Origin: Orlajensenia flava
GTDB lineage: Bacteria; Actinomycetota; Actinomycetes; Actinomycetales; Microbacteriaceae
Assembly (NCBI RefSeq): GCF_004801905.1
Contig: NZ_SSSN01000011.1
Span: 1-64,000, forward strand
Length of the DNA: 64,000 nucleotides
Direction of reading: 5' to 3'
The position numbers and the translations under genes were made by a program. The notes under the pieces were generated by a model. That model had not been told where the DNA came from, did no database searches, and was given only the letters and a program-made list of their open reading frames with translations. Shown here in pieces: positions 1 to 8,174 of this stretch. How positions within the stretch are numbered: position 1 is the stretch's first letter; every line of letters begins with the position of its first letter.

Positions 1-2
1 AA

Positions 3-1922
3 GAGGCCGTCGCTCTGGGCCTGCTGGTGAGAGATTCGAGTGGCATCGGTCACCGGTTCCGGCATCCGCTGGTTCGATCAGCCATCGTGCAGGGGTCGAC
101 GGCCTCCGAACGCCGCGCCGCGCATGCGGATCTCGCCGCGGTCTCCGCCGCGTATCCGGAACGGCAAGCCTGGCATCTCGCCGCAGCAGCGACGGAACCG
201 GATGAGGGCATTGCACTCGCGCTCGTCGGCGCGGCTCGACTGGTGACCCTGCGAGGAGGAGCGAGTTCAGCCGTGTCGGCTCTGACTCGGGCCGCAGAGT
301 TGAGCCCGAACATCAAGGATCGATCTCGACGACTCGCCGATGCCGCCTACATCGCCGGCCAGAGCGCCCAGCTCGAGGTATCGGCGCGGCTTCTCGAGGA
401 GTCACGCCGCGGCCCTGTCGACGATGTGGACCCGTATGCGACCACGGTGTCGGAGATGTATATCCTGTTGTATCGCAACGGCGAGGTGAATGACGCCCAC
501 CGTGGGCTCCTGAAGGTGCTGCGAACCGCACCGACCGACGCCGCCTCTCCGGAGGCGTTGCAACGTGCCCTGAACGTGCTGATCACCTTCAGCCTGTTCT
601 CGGGTGATGCCCGGGTGTGGGCCTCGACCGACGCTGAACTCGAGCGGTTCGGCTCTCGAGTCGACCCCATCTCGCATGTGCTCCGGGACGCCTGGGGCGA
701 TGTTGCGCGCGCGGGTCATTCGGTTCGTTCCCGGTTGGCAGAGAATTTCGACGACGTCGAAGCCAACCGCGAACCGTGGACTGCCGTGCGGTATGCGGTG
801 GCAGCGTTCTATGTGGACGCCGTCGCTGACTACCGGCATTACGTGCACAGAATCGTGGACCAGGAAGGTGCCACAGGCGCTATCACGAACATGATGGTCG
901 GGCTCGAAGTGTTGGCGCTCGACTATATCGCGATGGGCGAGCTCGACTCGGCCGATGCCACGGCACTCCAAGGCCGGGAGCTCGCAGAGGCTCACGGATA
1001 TGCGCTCTTCGCCCATCAGTTCATGGGGTATCTGGGTATGACGGCAGCTCTTCGGGGGCACACGGGAGAAGCCGAACGGTATCGAGCGGCCGTCGATCGG
1101 TGGGGGCGGGAGCGCGCCGTCGGTCTGCTCGTTCAATACGCGTCGCTGATCGGTACCGTGAGCGCTCTCGGCCGAGGCGATTGGGAGGGCGCCTATCGCC
1201 ATGCGTCGTCGGTCACCACGCCCGGAACATTCTCGCCGCACAGCGAGCAAGCACCCCGGATGGTGCTCGATCTCGTCGAAGCCGCGGTGTTCTCAGGGCG
1301 GAAGGATCAGGCGCGCGCCCACGCGCTCGCCGCCCGCGACGCCGGATTCGAGTCGATCTCCGCCCGCTACAAGCTCATGACACTGGCTGCTCTCGCGATC
1401 ACCTCCGAGAACGCGGACCCGACGGATGACGGCGTGGGTCGTCAGGCTCCGGAAACGCCTCGCAGCCTGTATCGACGGGCGCTCGCCGTCGATGGCGCCT
1501 CCGAGTTCGCCTTCGATCACGCTCGTGTGCGTCTCGATTACGGAGCGTGGCTCCGGCGCAATCGAGAGCTGACGCTCGCCCGGGACGAACTGGGCCAGGC
1601 GTTGACGGCTTTCGAGCAGATCGGCGCGATGCCGTGGGCGGAGCGCGCTCGTCAAGAACTCCGCGCGGCCGGTGTGGCGGCCACCCAGGTTCCACAGACT
1701 GACTCACACCGACCCGTGTCCCGGCTCAGTCCGCAGGAGACCGAGATCGCCGAGCTTGCCGCGCAGGGCCTGACGAACAAGCAGATCGGTGCCCAACTGT
1801 TTCTCTCGGCACGAACCGTCGGCTCCCATCTGTACAAGATCTTTCCCAAACTCGGGATCTCCAGCCGATCCTCACTCGGTCGCGCCCTCGAGGATGTCCG
1901 ACCTGAGAGCCACAACGACTGA
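3..1922 (+). CDS. LuxR-family (LAL-type) regulator, 5' end outside window
   Basis: The reading frame is open from the first bases, so the N-terminus lies upstream; 639 residues are visible and the GTG at 27 is only an internal codon. The last ~66 residues hold a LuxR/GerE helix-turn-helix (visible ~574-631) with ETEIAELAAQGLTNKQIG and the recognition segment SARTVGSHLYK. The visible beginning (HRFRHPLVRSAI, then ERRAAHADLA) resembles the junction between the ATPase module and the TPR-like region of LAL regulators, and the middle is alanine-rich and helical. By family knowledge this is an ATP-dependent transcriptional activator of about 900 residues whose P-loop part would be off the edge. A hydrolase/oxidoreductase run starts 111 nt downstream on the same strand and is a plausible target (inference). 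Confidence 0.9.
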   Translation, partial: EAVALGLLVRDSSGIGHRFRHPLVRSAIVQGSTASERRAAHADLAAVSAAYPERQAWHLAAAATEPDEGIALALVGAARLVTLRGGASSAVSALTRAAELSPNIKDRSRRLADAAYIAGQSAQLEVSARLLEESRRGPVDDVDPYATTVSEMYILLYRNGEVNDAHRGLLKVLRTAPTDAASPEALQRALNVLITFSLFSGDARVWASTDAELERFGSRVDPISHVLRDAWGDVARAGHSVRSRLAENFDDVEANREPWTAVRYAVAAFYVDAVADYRHYVHRIVDQEGATGAITNMMVGLEVLALDYIAMGELDSADATALQGRELAEAHGYALFAHQFMGYLGMTAALRGHTGEAERYRAAVDRWGRERAVGLLVQYASLIGTVSALGRGDWEGAYRHASSVTTPGTFSPHSEQAPRMVLDLVEAAVFSGRKDQARAHALAARDAGFESISARYKLMTLAALAITSENADPTDDGVGRQAPETPRSLYRRALAVDGASEFAFDHARVRLDYGAWLRRNRELTLARDELGQALTAFEQIGAMPWAERARQELRAAGVAATQVPQTDSHRPVSRLSPQETEIAELAAQGLTNKQIGAQLFLSARTVGSHLYKIFPKLGISSRSSLGRALEDVRPESHND

Positions 1923-1993
1923 GACACCGGCGCAGTCACTGACCAGTCGGATGACTGATTCGACGCCGATGACGGTGCGGGCAGTGTTGAAGA

Positions 1994-2009
1994 ACGTCCA
2001 ACCGGACGT
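1994..2009 (+). terminator. Small hairpin between regulator and hydrolase
   Basis: A perfect 6-bp inverted repeat, ACGTCC-aacc-GGACGT, lies 25 nt before the hydrolase ATG. There is no T tract. It could end the LuxR transcript or structure the hydrolase leader. A second weak pair, CAGTCA (1933-1938) with TGACTG (1952-1957), sits upstream. Confidence 0.25.
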
Positions 2010-2033
2010 GTAGATCACATCAGGGAGCTCGTC

Positions 2034-2834
2034 ATGTCAGATTCACGCACACCCGTCGTCTTCATCCACGGCCTCTGGCTGCACTCCAGCTCATGGCAGC
2101 CGTGGGTGGAGCTGTTCCACGAGAACGGCTACGAACCGATCACACCCGGGTGGCCGGGCGAGGCGACGACCGTCGAAGAATCGCGTGCCGCCCCTGACGC
2201 CGTCGCGGACAAGAGTCTCACCGAGGTCGTCGACTACATGAAGACCGTCGTCGCCGGCCTGGAGCGTGAACCGATCATCATCGGACACTCCTTCGGCGGT
2301 CTGATCACCGAGCTCCTCATGGGCGAGGGTCTCGGCGTCGCTGGTGTCGCGATCGACCCCGCCCAGATCAAGGGCGTGTTGCCGCTCCCCCTCGCACAGC
2401 TGCGCGCCGGGTTCCCCGGCCTCGGCAATCCGGCGAATATCCACAAGGCAGTGTCGTTGACGAGTGAGCAATTCCGGTTCGGATTCGGCAATGCGATCAG
2501 TCAGGAGGAATCCGACGCCCTCTACAACGCGTGGAACATCCCCTCGCCGGCGAAGCCACTGTTCGAAGTCGCCGCGGGAAACTTCAACCCGCACGCCGCG
2601 AACAAGGCCGACACACGCAACGAAGGGCGCGGGCCGTTGCTTCTGATCGCGGGAGGCAAGGATCACACCGCTCCCGAGGTGACCACGAAGGCGGCATTCA
2701 ATCTGTATCGGCACTCGACCGCCGTCACCGAGTTCACGGACTTCGAAGACAGGGGCCACTCACTCGCCATCGACGCCGGGTGGAGAGACGTCGCCGACAG
2801 TGTTCTGGCCTGGCTCAAGGCGCAGGGCCTGTAG
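2034..2834 (+). CDS. Alpha/beta hydrolase
   Basis: Cytosolic alpha/beta-hydrolase of 266 residues, a normal length. The oxyanion segment HGLW is at residues 12-15, the nucleophile elbow G-H-S-F-G-G places Ser86, a likely acid is Asp210 in GGKDHTAP, and the catalytic His is His242 in DRGHSLA. No signal peptide is seen. The substrate cannot be read from sequence; the lid after strand 1 is Trp/His-rich, as in proteins often annotated as esterases or non-haem haloperoxidases. GGGAG lies 6 nt before the ATG. The next oxidoreductase begins 27 nt after the stop, so the two are probably co-transcribed. Confidence 0.88.
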   Translation: MSDSRTPVVFIHGLWLHSSSWQPWVELFHENGYEPITPGWPGEATTVEESRAAPDAVADKSLTEVVDYMKTVVAGLEREPIIIGHSFGGLITELLMGEGLGVAGVAIDPAQIKGVLPLPLAQLRAGFPGLGNPANIHKAVSLTSEQFRFGFGNAISQEESDALYNAWNIPSPAKPLFEVAAGNFNPHAANKADTRNEGRGPLLLIAGGKDHTAPEVTTKAAFNLYRHSTAVTEFTDFEDRGHSLAIDAGWRDVADSVLAWLKAQGL

Positions 2835-2861
2835 CAACCACTCGAACGGGACGGAATTGCT

Positions 2862-3866
2862 GTGAACACCATGAAAGCACTACGAGCCCACCATCGTGGT
2901 GGCGCTGAGACGCTGGTCTACGAGGACGCTCCCGTGCCCGTTCCGGGGGCTGGGGAAGTGCTCGTCAAGGTCCACGCGGCTGGGATCACCTTCACCGAAC
3001 TCGGTTGGGATGAGACGTGGCGCACGGCGGACGGCGCCGATCGCACACCGATCATTCCCGCTCACGAGGTTTCAGGGGTCGTGGAGGACGTGGGCGACGA
3101 CGTCTCACGTTTCGCCCGAGGCGACGAGGTCTACGGCCGCATCGGCTTCAACCGGAACGGCGCCGCTGCAGAGTATGTGGCGACTCCAGCCTCAGACCTC
3201 GCGCTCCGCCCCCTGTCGGTCAGCCATCTCGAGAGCGCGACTCTCCCACTGGCGGCGCTGACAGCTTGGCAGGCTCTCTTCGATCACGCTCACCTTCAGC
3301 CCCACGAACACGTGCTCGTGCTCGGTGGTGCGGGCGGCGTCGGATCTTTCGCGGTGCAACTGGCGAAGCATCATCGCGCACACGTGACCGCGACCGCCGG
3401 CGCGGGAGCCCTCGAGTTCGTTTCGGGTCTGGGTGCCGATGTCGTCGTGAACTACGAGACACTGACCGAGGCAAGCGCTCGTATTCAGGCTGACGTCGTG
3501 ATCGATGCCGTGGGCGGCCCCGCTACGGCGGAGGCGATCGGCATGGTCAGGCCCGGAGGCCGATTCGTGACACTGAGCCAACCCGTCGACCAGAAGCTGC
3601 TCGCCGGGCGCGACATCACGGGCTCCTTCTTCGTCGTCGAGGCCAACCCGGACGAGCTCGCGGGAATCGCTGGGCTCGTCGACCGAGGAGACCTGCGCAC
3701 CACCGTGGCGCAGGTGTTCCCTCTCGCCGATGGCCGCGCGGCCTTCGAGGACGGACCGAAGTCGCGAAGACCGGGAAAAACAGTTCTGCAGGTACTGCCG
3801 GCCCGGAAGGGGCCAACCACCACACCGGGACACATCGCCCCGCCACGAGAAGGAGAACAGAAATGA
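2862..3866 (+). CDS. NADP-dependent quinone-type oxidoreductase (MDR family)
   Basis: Medium-chain dehydrogenase/reductase of the zinc-independent quinone oxidoreductase type, 334 residues. The N-terminal GroES-like half carries PIIPAHEVSGVVEDVG; the Rossmann half has LGGAGGVGSFAVQLAK for dinucleotide binding, followed by GADVVVNY. The catalytic-zinc cysteines of classical alcohol dehydrogenases are absent. By family it reduces quinones or enones with NADPH. The start is GTG 2862 with GGGACGG upstream; ATG 2871 is an in-frame alternative but is badly spaced. The last ~25 residues are a Pro/Thr-rich tail. Its stop overlaps the start of the next gene by 4 nt, indicating translational coupling. 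Confidence 0.87.
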   Translation: MNTMKALRAHHRGGAETLVYEDAPVPVPGAGEVLVKVHAAGITFTELGWDETWRTADGADRTPIIPAHEVSGVVEDVGDDVSRFARGDEVYGRIGFNRNGAAAEYVATPASDLALRPLSVSHLESATLPLAALTAWQALFDHAHLQPHEHVLVLGGAGGVGSFAVQLAKHHRAHVTATAGAGALEFVSGLGADVVVNYETLTEASARIQADVVIDAVGGPATAEAIGMVRPGGRFVTLSQPVDQKLLAGRDITGSFFVVEANPDELAGIAGLVDRGDLRTTVAQVFPLADGRAAFEDGPKSRRPGKTVLQVLPARKGPTTTPGHIAPPREGEQK

Positions 3867-4117
3867 ACAGAGTCCCAGATTCAGAGCTCGTGCTCGTACC
3901 CGGCGGCACGCTCATCACGGCCACTCCCGACGACGGTCGAGCCCTCGCCATCACCATGGCCAGACACAGCATCCACAACATCCAACCGGACCTCGACATC
4001 CTGAAGGGCGGCCGGCCGAACTACTCGACGAACCCCGACAGCCTCGTCGCGGTCAGCCAGGTCATCGCCATCGAATTTCAGACCATCGCCGCCGCGAACG
4101 GCTATTGGCGCGGCTGA
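3863..4117 (+). CDS. Small protein of unknown function
   Basis: An 84-residue protein I do not recognise. It starts at an ATG overlapping the preceding stop (ATGA) and has a strong GAGAAGGAG 7 nt upstream, so it is very likely translated. It has no signal peptide or membrane segment. A beta-rich N-terminal part (ELVLVPGGTLITATPDDG) is followed by a mixed C-terminal part ending NGYWRG. Co-translation with the quinone-type oxidoreductase suggests a role in the same process. A terminator-like hairpin follows. Confidence 0.65.
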   Translation: MNRVPDSELVLVPGGTLITATPDDGRALAITMARHSIHNIQPDLDILKGGRPNYSTNPDSLVAVSQVIAIEFQTIAAANGYWRG

Positions 4118-4132
4118 CCGGCCCAACCGCGA

Positions 4133-4162
4133 GGCGAGGCGTGCCGACCCGGCCGCCTCGCC
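4133..4162. terminator. Bidirectional terminator hairpin
   Basis: Perfect 9-bp inverted repeat GGCGAGGCG (4133-4141) and CGCCTCGCC (4154-4162) with a 12-nt loop, between two convergent genes. No T tract follows, as is common in high-GC actinobacteria. Confidence 0.5.
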
Positions 4163-4196
4163 CGTCGGGGTAACGGCGTCGCCGTGGCCCCCGTAC

Positions 4197-4979
4197 TCAG
4201 ACCGCGGAGTTCACTTGGCTGCTGGTGTGGCCGACCGCTGGGGCGCCGGATGCGGCAGCGTCCAAGGCGGAACGCGCCAAGAGTGTCGAACCGGCGACGG
4301 CCGCCGGCATCGTGATGATCGCTCCGAGGGGAATCAGGAAGAGCAGCTGGGTCGCGATGCCGAAGCCGAGCGCCCGAGATCGCTGCGGCCGCATGAGCGC
4401 CCGGCGCCCGGCGGAGTCGATGCCTCTCGCCTCGAAGGCTCGCGAGGTCAGCTCTCGCGCGAGCAGCCGCCCAGAGAGGACGACGCCGAGCACCGGCCCG
4501 AGGATGGCGCCGACCACGGGGATGAACCCGACGACCGTGACGACGACGGCCGTGACGATGCCGAGTGCGATCAGCACGGCTCCATCGCGGGCGGCCCGCC
4601 AGAAGCCGGCACCGTCATCAGGAACCTCCCCACCGAGGTCGAGTTCGACCGCGCGCCAGATGCGTTCGTAGAACGGGTCGCCGATCGCGAGGGTGAGCGC
4701 GGTGAAGGTGAGCACGGCGAGCACGGCGGCTCCTCCGAAGACGACGACGTCGATGGTGAGGCGCAGGGCGCTCGCCCACTGCTCGTCCCAGCTGTCGGCG
4801 AACGGCGTCGCCCAGTGCACGAAGCCATCGAGGGTGAAACCGAGACCGACGAGCGCAGCGACGATGACGACGAACGCGATCACCGCGGGAACCAGGCCCA
4901 GGAGCATGACGCCCGGTCGACGTCGCCAGTACCCGAAGCCGCGGAACAGCAGGCCGATGCCGGACAGGAAACCGCTCAC
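4197..4979 (-). CDS. EI24-domain (CysZ-like) integral membrane protein
   Basis: Protein of 260 residues with about four hydrophobic helices (roughly 22-52, 75-105, 130-165, 205-240) and the EI24/CysZ-type loop ALTLAIGDPFYERIWRAVE between helices 2 and 3. In proteobacteria CysZ of this superfamily moves sulfate; actinobacterial members are uncharacterised and no sulfur gene is nearby, so transport is only a possibility. The start is a GTG whose GTGA overlaps the stop of a 25-codon upstream ORF. There is no clear Shine-Dalgarno directly before it, which agrees with coupled translation from that leader ORF. Confidence 0.85.
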   Translation of the reverse strand: MSGFLSGIGLLFRGFGYWRRRPGVMLLGLVPAVIAFVVIVAALVGLGFTLDGFVHWATPFADSWDEQWASALRLTIDVVVFGGAAVLAVLTFTALTLAIGDPFYERIWRAVELDLGGEVPDDGAGFWRAARDGAVLIALGIVTAVVVTVVGFIPVVGAILGPVLGVVLSGRLLARELTSRAFEARGIDSAGRRALMRPQRSRALGFGIATQLLFLIPLGAIITMPAAVAGSTLLARSALDAAASGAPAVGHTSSQVNSAV

Positions 4980-5053
4980 GACGTCGACTCGACCATCGTC
5001 GGCCGATGAGGTCCGGCGTGCAGGCCTCCGGTGTCGGGCTCGCCATCGTCCAT
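4976..5053 (-). CDS. 25-codon leader ORF coupled to the EI24 gene
   Basis: A short ORF starting MDDGEPDTGGLHAG and ending MVESTS. Its stop overlaps the GTG of the EI24 gene (GTGA). Its ATG stands exactly 7 nt after a TACGAT box (5061-5066), the leaderless spacing seen at many starts in this window. A GTG two codons upstream is an alternative start. The peptide itself has no recognisable domain; it may serve to deliver ribosomes to the membrane-protein start. Confidence 0.45.
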   Translation of the reverse strand: MDDGEPDTGGLHAGPHRPTMVESTS

Positions 5054-5066
5054 GTGCACCATCGTA
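5054..5066 (-). promoter_or_regulatory. Leaderless -10 box before the leader ORF/EI24
   Basis: TACGAT (minus strand, 5066-5061) followed by 7 nt and ATG. No convincing -35. Confidence 0.5.
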
Positions 5067-5176
5067 GGAGAGGCCACCGCTGCGTCGGGCAGACCTTGAC
5101 GGCGGCGGTCGTTCACACGAAGCTGGGCCTGTCCACCATCCGCAGAGACGCGGGATGCCGCGCGAAGGGCAGGCTC

Positions 5177-5584
5177 ATGGCGACCGGCAGCGACACGACA
5201 GGCGGCACCACCGGCGACGACACGACCGGCGCGACATCCGCCGAGGAGATCGCCCGCGCATTCTCGAGCCATCGCTTCGAGGCCGCGCTGTCGCACTTCG
5301 CCGACGACGTCATCTGGACGCTCGTGGGCGCGAGCGATCCGGTGGTCGGACGTGACGCGGTCAGGACGGTCTGCGCGAGCACGGCGAAGGATCTCGCGAA
5401 CGCGACCACGGAGTTCCAGCGATTCCGCACCGTCGTCGGCGAGGACAGCGTGGCGGTCGACAGTCTCGCCCGATACACGGACCCGTCGGGAAAGGTGTCC
5501 GTCGTGGCATCGTGCGACATCTACGACTTCGCCGAGGGGCTCGTCACCGAGATCGTCTCGTACACCGTCGAGGTGTTCGAGTGA
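5177..5584 (+). CDS. SnoaL-like / NTF2-fold protein
   Basis: A 135-residue protein. The first ~20 residues are a Thr/Gly/Asp-rich repetitive stretch (TTGGTTGDDTTGATS). The remainder is a typical SnoaL-like cone: IARAFSSHRFEAALSHFADDVIWTL, then a beta-sheet ending DIYDFAEGLVTEIVSYTVEVFE. By family it is a small-molecule-binding or isomerase-like protein; the ligand is unknown. ATG 5177 is preferred (GAAGGGCAGG upstream). The frame is open back to 5006, but that extension has no family support and lies across the promoter region of the leader ORF/EI24 pair. Confidence 0.75.
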   Translation: MATGSDTTGGTTGDDTTGATSAEEIARAFSSHRFEAALSHFADDVIWTLVGASDPVVGRDAVRTVCASTAKDLANATTEFQRFRTVVGEDSVAVDSLARYTDPSGKVSVVASCDIYDFAEGLVTEIVSYTVEVFE

Positions 5585-5604
5585 GCCGAGGCCGCGTCAT
5601 CCGT

Positions 5605-6978
5605 TCAGTGGTGGAAGCCTGAGCGGTTCGCGTCGTCGGGCAGGGGCGAGTCGAGCCGATCGAGGTACCTCACCTGGGTGCGTATCTCGGCCAGCAGCTT
5701 CTCGGCGAGGTCGATGCTGAGCCCGATGCGCACCACGATGCGCTGCACGGTGACGTCGGCCAGGTCGTCGGGCATGGCGTATGCGGGAACGAGCCAACCG
5801 TGCATCCGCAATCGATCCTGCAGGTCGTAGAGGGTCCAGTTCTTCGTGTGACCCGCTTTCAGCCGCCACGCGAACACGGGGATGTCGCTGCCGTCGTTCC
5901 ACAGGTCGAATGCGTCCATCGCGTCGATGCCGTGCGCGAGGTGCAGCGCCACCCGCTGCGACTCGCGCTGCACCGCCGTATAGCCCGCATGGCCGAGACG
6001 CAGGAACTGGTAGTACTGCAGCAGCACCTGAGCGCCGGGGCGCGAGAAGTTGAGCGCGAACGTCGGCATCTCGCCGCCGAGGTAGCTGACGGTGAAGATG
6101 AGGTCGTCGGGCAGCAGCGAGGCATTGCGCCACACCACCCACCCGAGACCCGGGTAGACGAGACCGTACTTGTGCCCCGAGGTGTTGATGGAATGCACCC
6201 GCGGAAGGCGGAAGTCCCACGCCAGATCGGGTTGCAGGAACGGTGCCACCATCGCCCCCGATGCTCCGTCGACGTGGATCGGAACATCGAGGCCGGTCTT
6301 CTGGTGGATGTCGTCGAGCGCCGCGGAGATGGCTGCGACCGGCTCGTACATGCCGGTATAGGTGACACCCATGATGGCGACGACGCCGATGGTGCGCTCG
6401 TCGATGTGCGACGCGAGATCGTGGCCGTCGAGGGTGGGATGCTCCTCGGAGATCGGCACGAAGCGCGGCTCGACGTCGAAGTAGTTGCAGAACTTCTCCC
6501 AGCACACCTGGACGGCGCTTGACATCACCAGGTTCGGCCGCTCGGTGTCGAGGCCCGCTGCTGTGCGAGCGTGCTGCCAGCGGCGCTTCAACGCGAGGCC
6601 GCCGAGCATGCACGCCTCGCTCGAGCCGATCGTGGAGGTGCCGATCGCGGCAGCGGCATCCGGAGCGTTCCACAGGTCCGCGAGGATGCGCCAACAGGTC
6701 TCCTCGATGGCGGCTGTCTGCGGGTACTCGTCCTTGTCGACGATGTTCTTGTCGAACGCGTCGCTGTAGAGGGCGCGGGCCTCGGGCTCCATCCAGGTGC
6801 CGACGAAGGTGGCGAGGTTCAGCCGAGCGTTGCCGTCGAGCATGATCTCGTCGCGGACGAGTTGCTCAGCGGTGCGAGGGAGGGACGGATGCTCGGGCAG
6901 CCGCTTGTAGGCACGGATGCGCTCCTCGAGTGGCCGATCGAAAATGGGGGTGACCTCGCTGGGCTCGTCCGACGTCAT
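5605..6978 (-). CDS. gadB: Glutamate decarboxylase
   Basis: PLP-dependent glutamate decarboxylase, 457 residues, as long as the E. coli and actinobacterial enzymes. The PLP lysine is Lys270 in INTSGHKYGLVYPGLGWVVW; the cofactor pocket DGASGAMVAPF and the GTSTIGSSEACMLGGLALK segment are intact. It converts L-glutamate and a proton to GABA and CO2, which in many bacteria gives acid resistance. No GadC-type antiporter is in the window. It is the last gene of a five-gene minus-strand operon: its ATG overlaps the stop of the NIPSNAP gene by 4 nt, so translation is probably coupled. Confidence 0.95.
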   Translation of the reverse strand: MTSDEPSEVTPIFDRPLEERIRAYKRLPEHPSLPRTAEQLVRDEIMLDGNARLNLATFVGTWMEPEARALYSDAFDKNIVDKDEYPQTAAIEETCWRILADLWNAPDAAAAIGTSTIGSSEACMLGGLALKRRWQHARTAAGLDTERPNLVMSSAVQVCWEKFCNYFDVEPRFVPISEEHPTLDGHDLASHIDERTIGVVAIMGVTYTGMYEPVAAISAALDDIHQKTGLDVPIHVDGASGAMVAPFLQPDLAWDFRLPRVHSINTSGHKYGLVYPGLGWVVWRNASLLPDDLIFTVSYLGGEMPTFALNFSRPGAQVLLQYYQFLRLGHAGYTAVQRESQRVALHLAHGIDAMDAFDLWNDGSDIPVFAWRLKAGHTKNWTLYDLQDRLRMHGWLVPAYAMPDDLADVTVQRIVVRIGLSIDLAEKLLAEIRTQVRYLDRLDSPLPDDANRSGFHH

Positions 6979-7367
6979 GATGCGGCCCCGTCGCGGTCGA
7001 CCTCGACGTCGCGGTCGACCTCGCCGTCGTCGTCCACCTCGACGCCGCGGTCGACCTCGCCGTCCTCGAGGAGCGGCCGCATGAAAGTGCGTTCGTAGCG
7101 CAGGACACAGCCGCTCTCATCGCGAATGCGGTCGGCCTCGATGAACTCGGGATCGACGCCGAAGAGTGCGCGATATCGCTCGTACTCGGCCAAGGAGGGG
7201 AACGAGAACAACGCGAGCGCCTGGTCGCTGGCCCCTTCACCCGGAAGGAAGTAGCCGTGGTGTGTTCCGCCATGCGACCGGACGAGTCGCATCCAGGCCC
7301 GCGCGAAGCGCTCGAACGTCGCGATCTGGCCGGCGTCGATGGTGTACGACACCACACAGGTGATCAT
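6975..7367 (-). CDS. NIPSNAP-like protein with acidic repeat tail
   Basis: A 130-residue protein. Residues 1-~98 form a dimeric alpha/beta-barrel NIPSNAP-type domain (start MITCVVSYTIDAG, then FARAWMRLVRSHGGTHHGYFL). The last ~30 residues are a charged hexapeptide repeat ((G/V)EVDR(D/G) four times) encoded by an 18-bp tandem repeat, unusual for this family. ATG 7367 overlaps the stop of the DUF1905 gene by 4 nt, which fixes the start; longer frames into that gene are spurious. Its stop overlaps the gadB start. Function is unknown; the tail looks like a late addition by repeat expansion. Confidence 0.8.
   Translation of the reverse strand: MITCVVSYTIDAGQIATFERFARAWMRLVRSHGGTHHGYFLPGEGASDQALALFSFPSLAEYERYRALFGVDPEFIEADRIRDESGCVLRYERTFMRPLLEDGEVDRGVEVDDDGEVDRDVEVDRDGAAS
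6990..7061. repeat. 18-bp tandem repeat, four units
   Basis: Units at 6990-7007, 7008-7025, 7026-7043 and 7044-7061 with consensus GTCGCGGTCGACCTCGMC. They encode, on the minus strand, the acidic hexapeptide tail of the NIPSNAP protein and end 11 bp before the gadB start codon. Confidence 0.9.
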
Positions 7368-7672
7368 GAGCCCGACGATAGTCCGTGGGGCGCCACCATG
7401 ACCCTCACCGTCACCACGTCGTCCACATCGATGCCCTCGGCTTCGCGTACCCACGCCTTGACGGGCACGATGTAGCCGCCGTCCTTCGGCCAGAGCGCGG
7501 TCGGCCATTCGCTCGCTCCGATGCGCACGGTGGCGGGGATCATCCCCCATCCGTAGCTCACGGCCGGCGAGATGGCCGCCAGGCCGTCGGATGCGCCATC
7601 GGGCACCGTGACGAAGTGCCAGGGCGCCGGGCCGCGCCAGAACCACACGGTGCCGGTGAACGCGAGATCCAT
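7364..7672 (-). CDS. DUF1905 domain protein
   Basis: A 102-residue single-domain DUF1905 protein: FTGTVWFWRGPAPWHFVTVP at the N-terminus, SYGWGMIPATVRIG in the middle and PVKAWVREAEGIDVDDVVTV at the end. These are small beta-barrel proteins of unknown function. AGGAAC lies 8 nt before the ATG. It is the third gene of the operon, 9 nt after the nitroreductase stop and overlapping the NIPSNAP start by 4 nt. Confidence 0.85.
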   Translation of the reverse strand: MDLAFTGTVWFWRGPAPWHFVTVPDGASDGLAAISPAVSYGWGMIPATVRIGASEWPTALWPKDGGYIVPVKAWVREAEGIDVDDVVTVRVMVAPHGLSSGS

Positions 7673-7681
7673 GCGGTGTTC

Positions 7682-8167
7682 CTAGACGTTCCGAGGAGCG
7701 GGCCCCGGCCCGCCGAGCGAGCCCGAGCCGTCGACGGCCGTCAGCTCGAACACCGGATGCCGGTCCGCCTCGGCTGCGAACGCCTCCGCCGGGTCAGCCA
7801 CTCCCGCGGCGAAGTACGGCAGGACGATCGGGACCACCGCGACGTATCGCTTGAGCACGGGGCCCACCTCATCCGGCCTCGCCTCACGGGTGGTGAACCG
7901 CCGTATGGTGCGTCCTCGGGAGAGCGTGATGTCGCCGGCAGCACGCACATTGCGCACCCAGGCGACGGTTCCGTAGGGGGAGACCAGCCAGATCGACCCG
8001 CCCTGCTCGATCGGGGTGACGGGGAGAGAGCGCGGCTCGCCACTCGTGCGTCCGCGCACGGTCAGCACGACCACGTGAGGGACGAGACCGATGCGCACGA
8101 GCCCGCGCATCACGGCGTTGGCCGCGTTCATGACCCTCGACGGCTTGTATTGCTTCGGCTCACTCAT
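7682..8167 (-). CDS. Deazaflavin (F420)-type nitroreductase family protein
   Basis: A 161-residue split-barrel protein of the DDN/deazaflavin-dependent nitroreductase family: LTVRGRTSGEPRSLPVTPIEQ (cofactor-binding strand), then WLVSPYGTVAWVRNVRAAGDITL and RRFTTREA. Members bind F420 or flavin and reduce diverse substrates; which cofactor is used here cannot be told. The start ATG 8167 is preceded by GGAGGGG and lies 7 nt after the VOC gene stop. Second gene of the gadB operon. Confidence 0.88.
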   Translation of the reverse strand: MSEPKQYKPSRVMNAANAVMRGLVRIGLVPHVVVLTVRGRTSGEPRSLPVTPIEQGGSIWLVSPYGTVAWVRNVRAAGDITLSRGRTIRRFTTREARPDEVGPVLKRYVAVVPIVLPYFAAGVADPAEAFAAEADRHPVFELTAVDGSGSLGGPGPAPRNV

Positions 8168-8174
8168 CCTCGCG

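Noticed and set aside
1951-2013. 20-codon ORF MTDSTPMTVRAVLKNVQPDV before the hydrolase
   Set aside because: No ribosome site or leaderless box and no coupling to the next start; it may be chance, though it is in the hydrolase leader.
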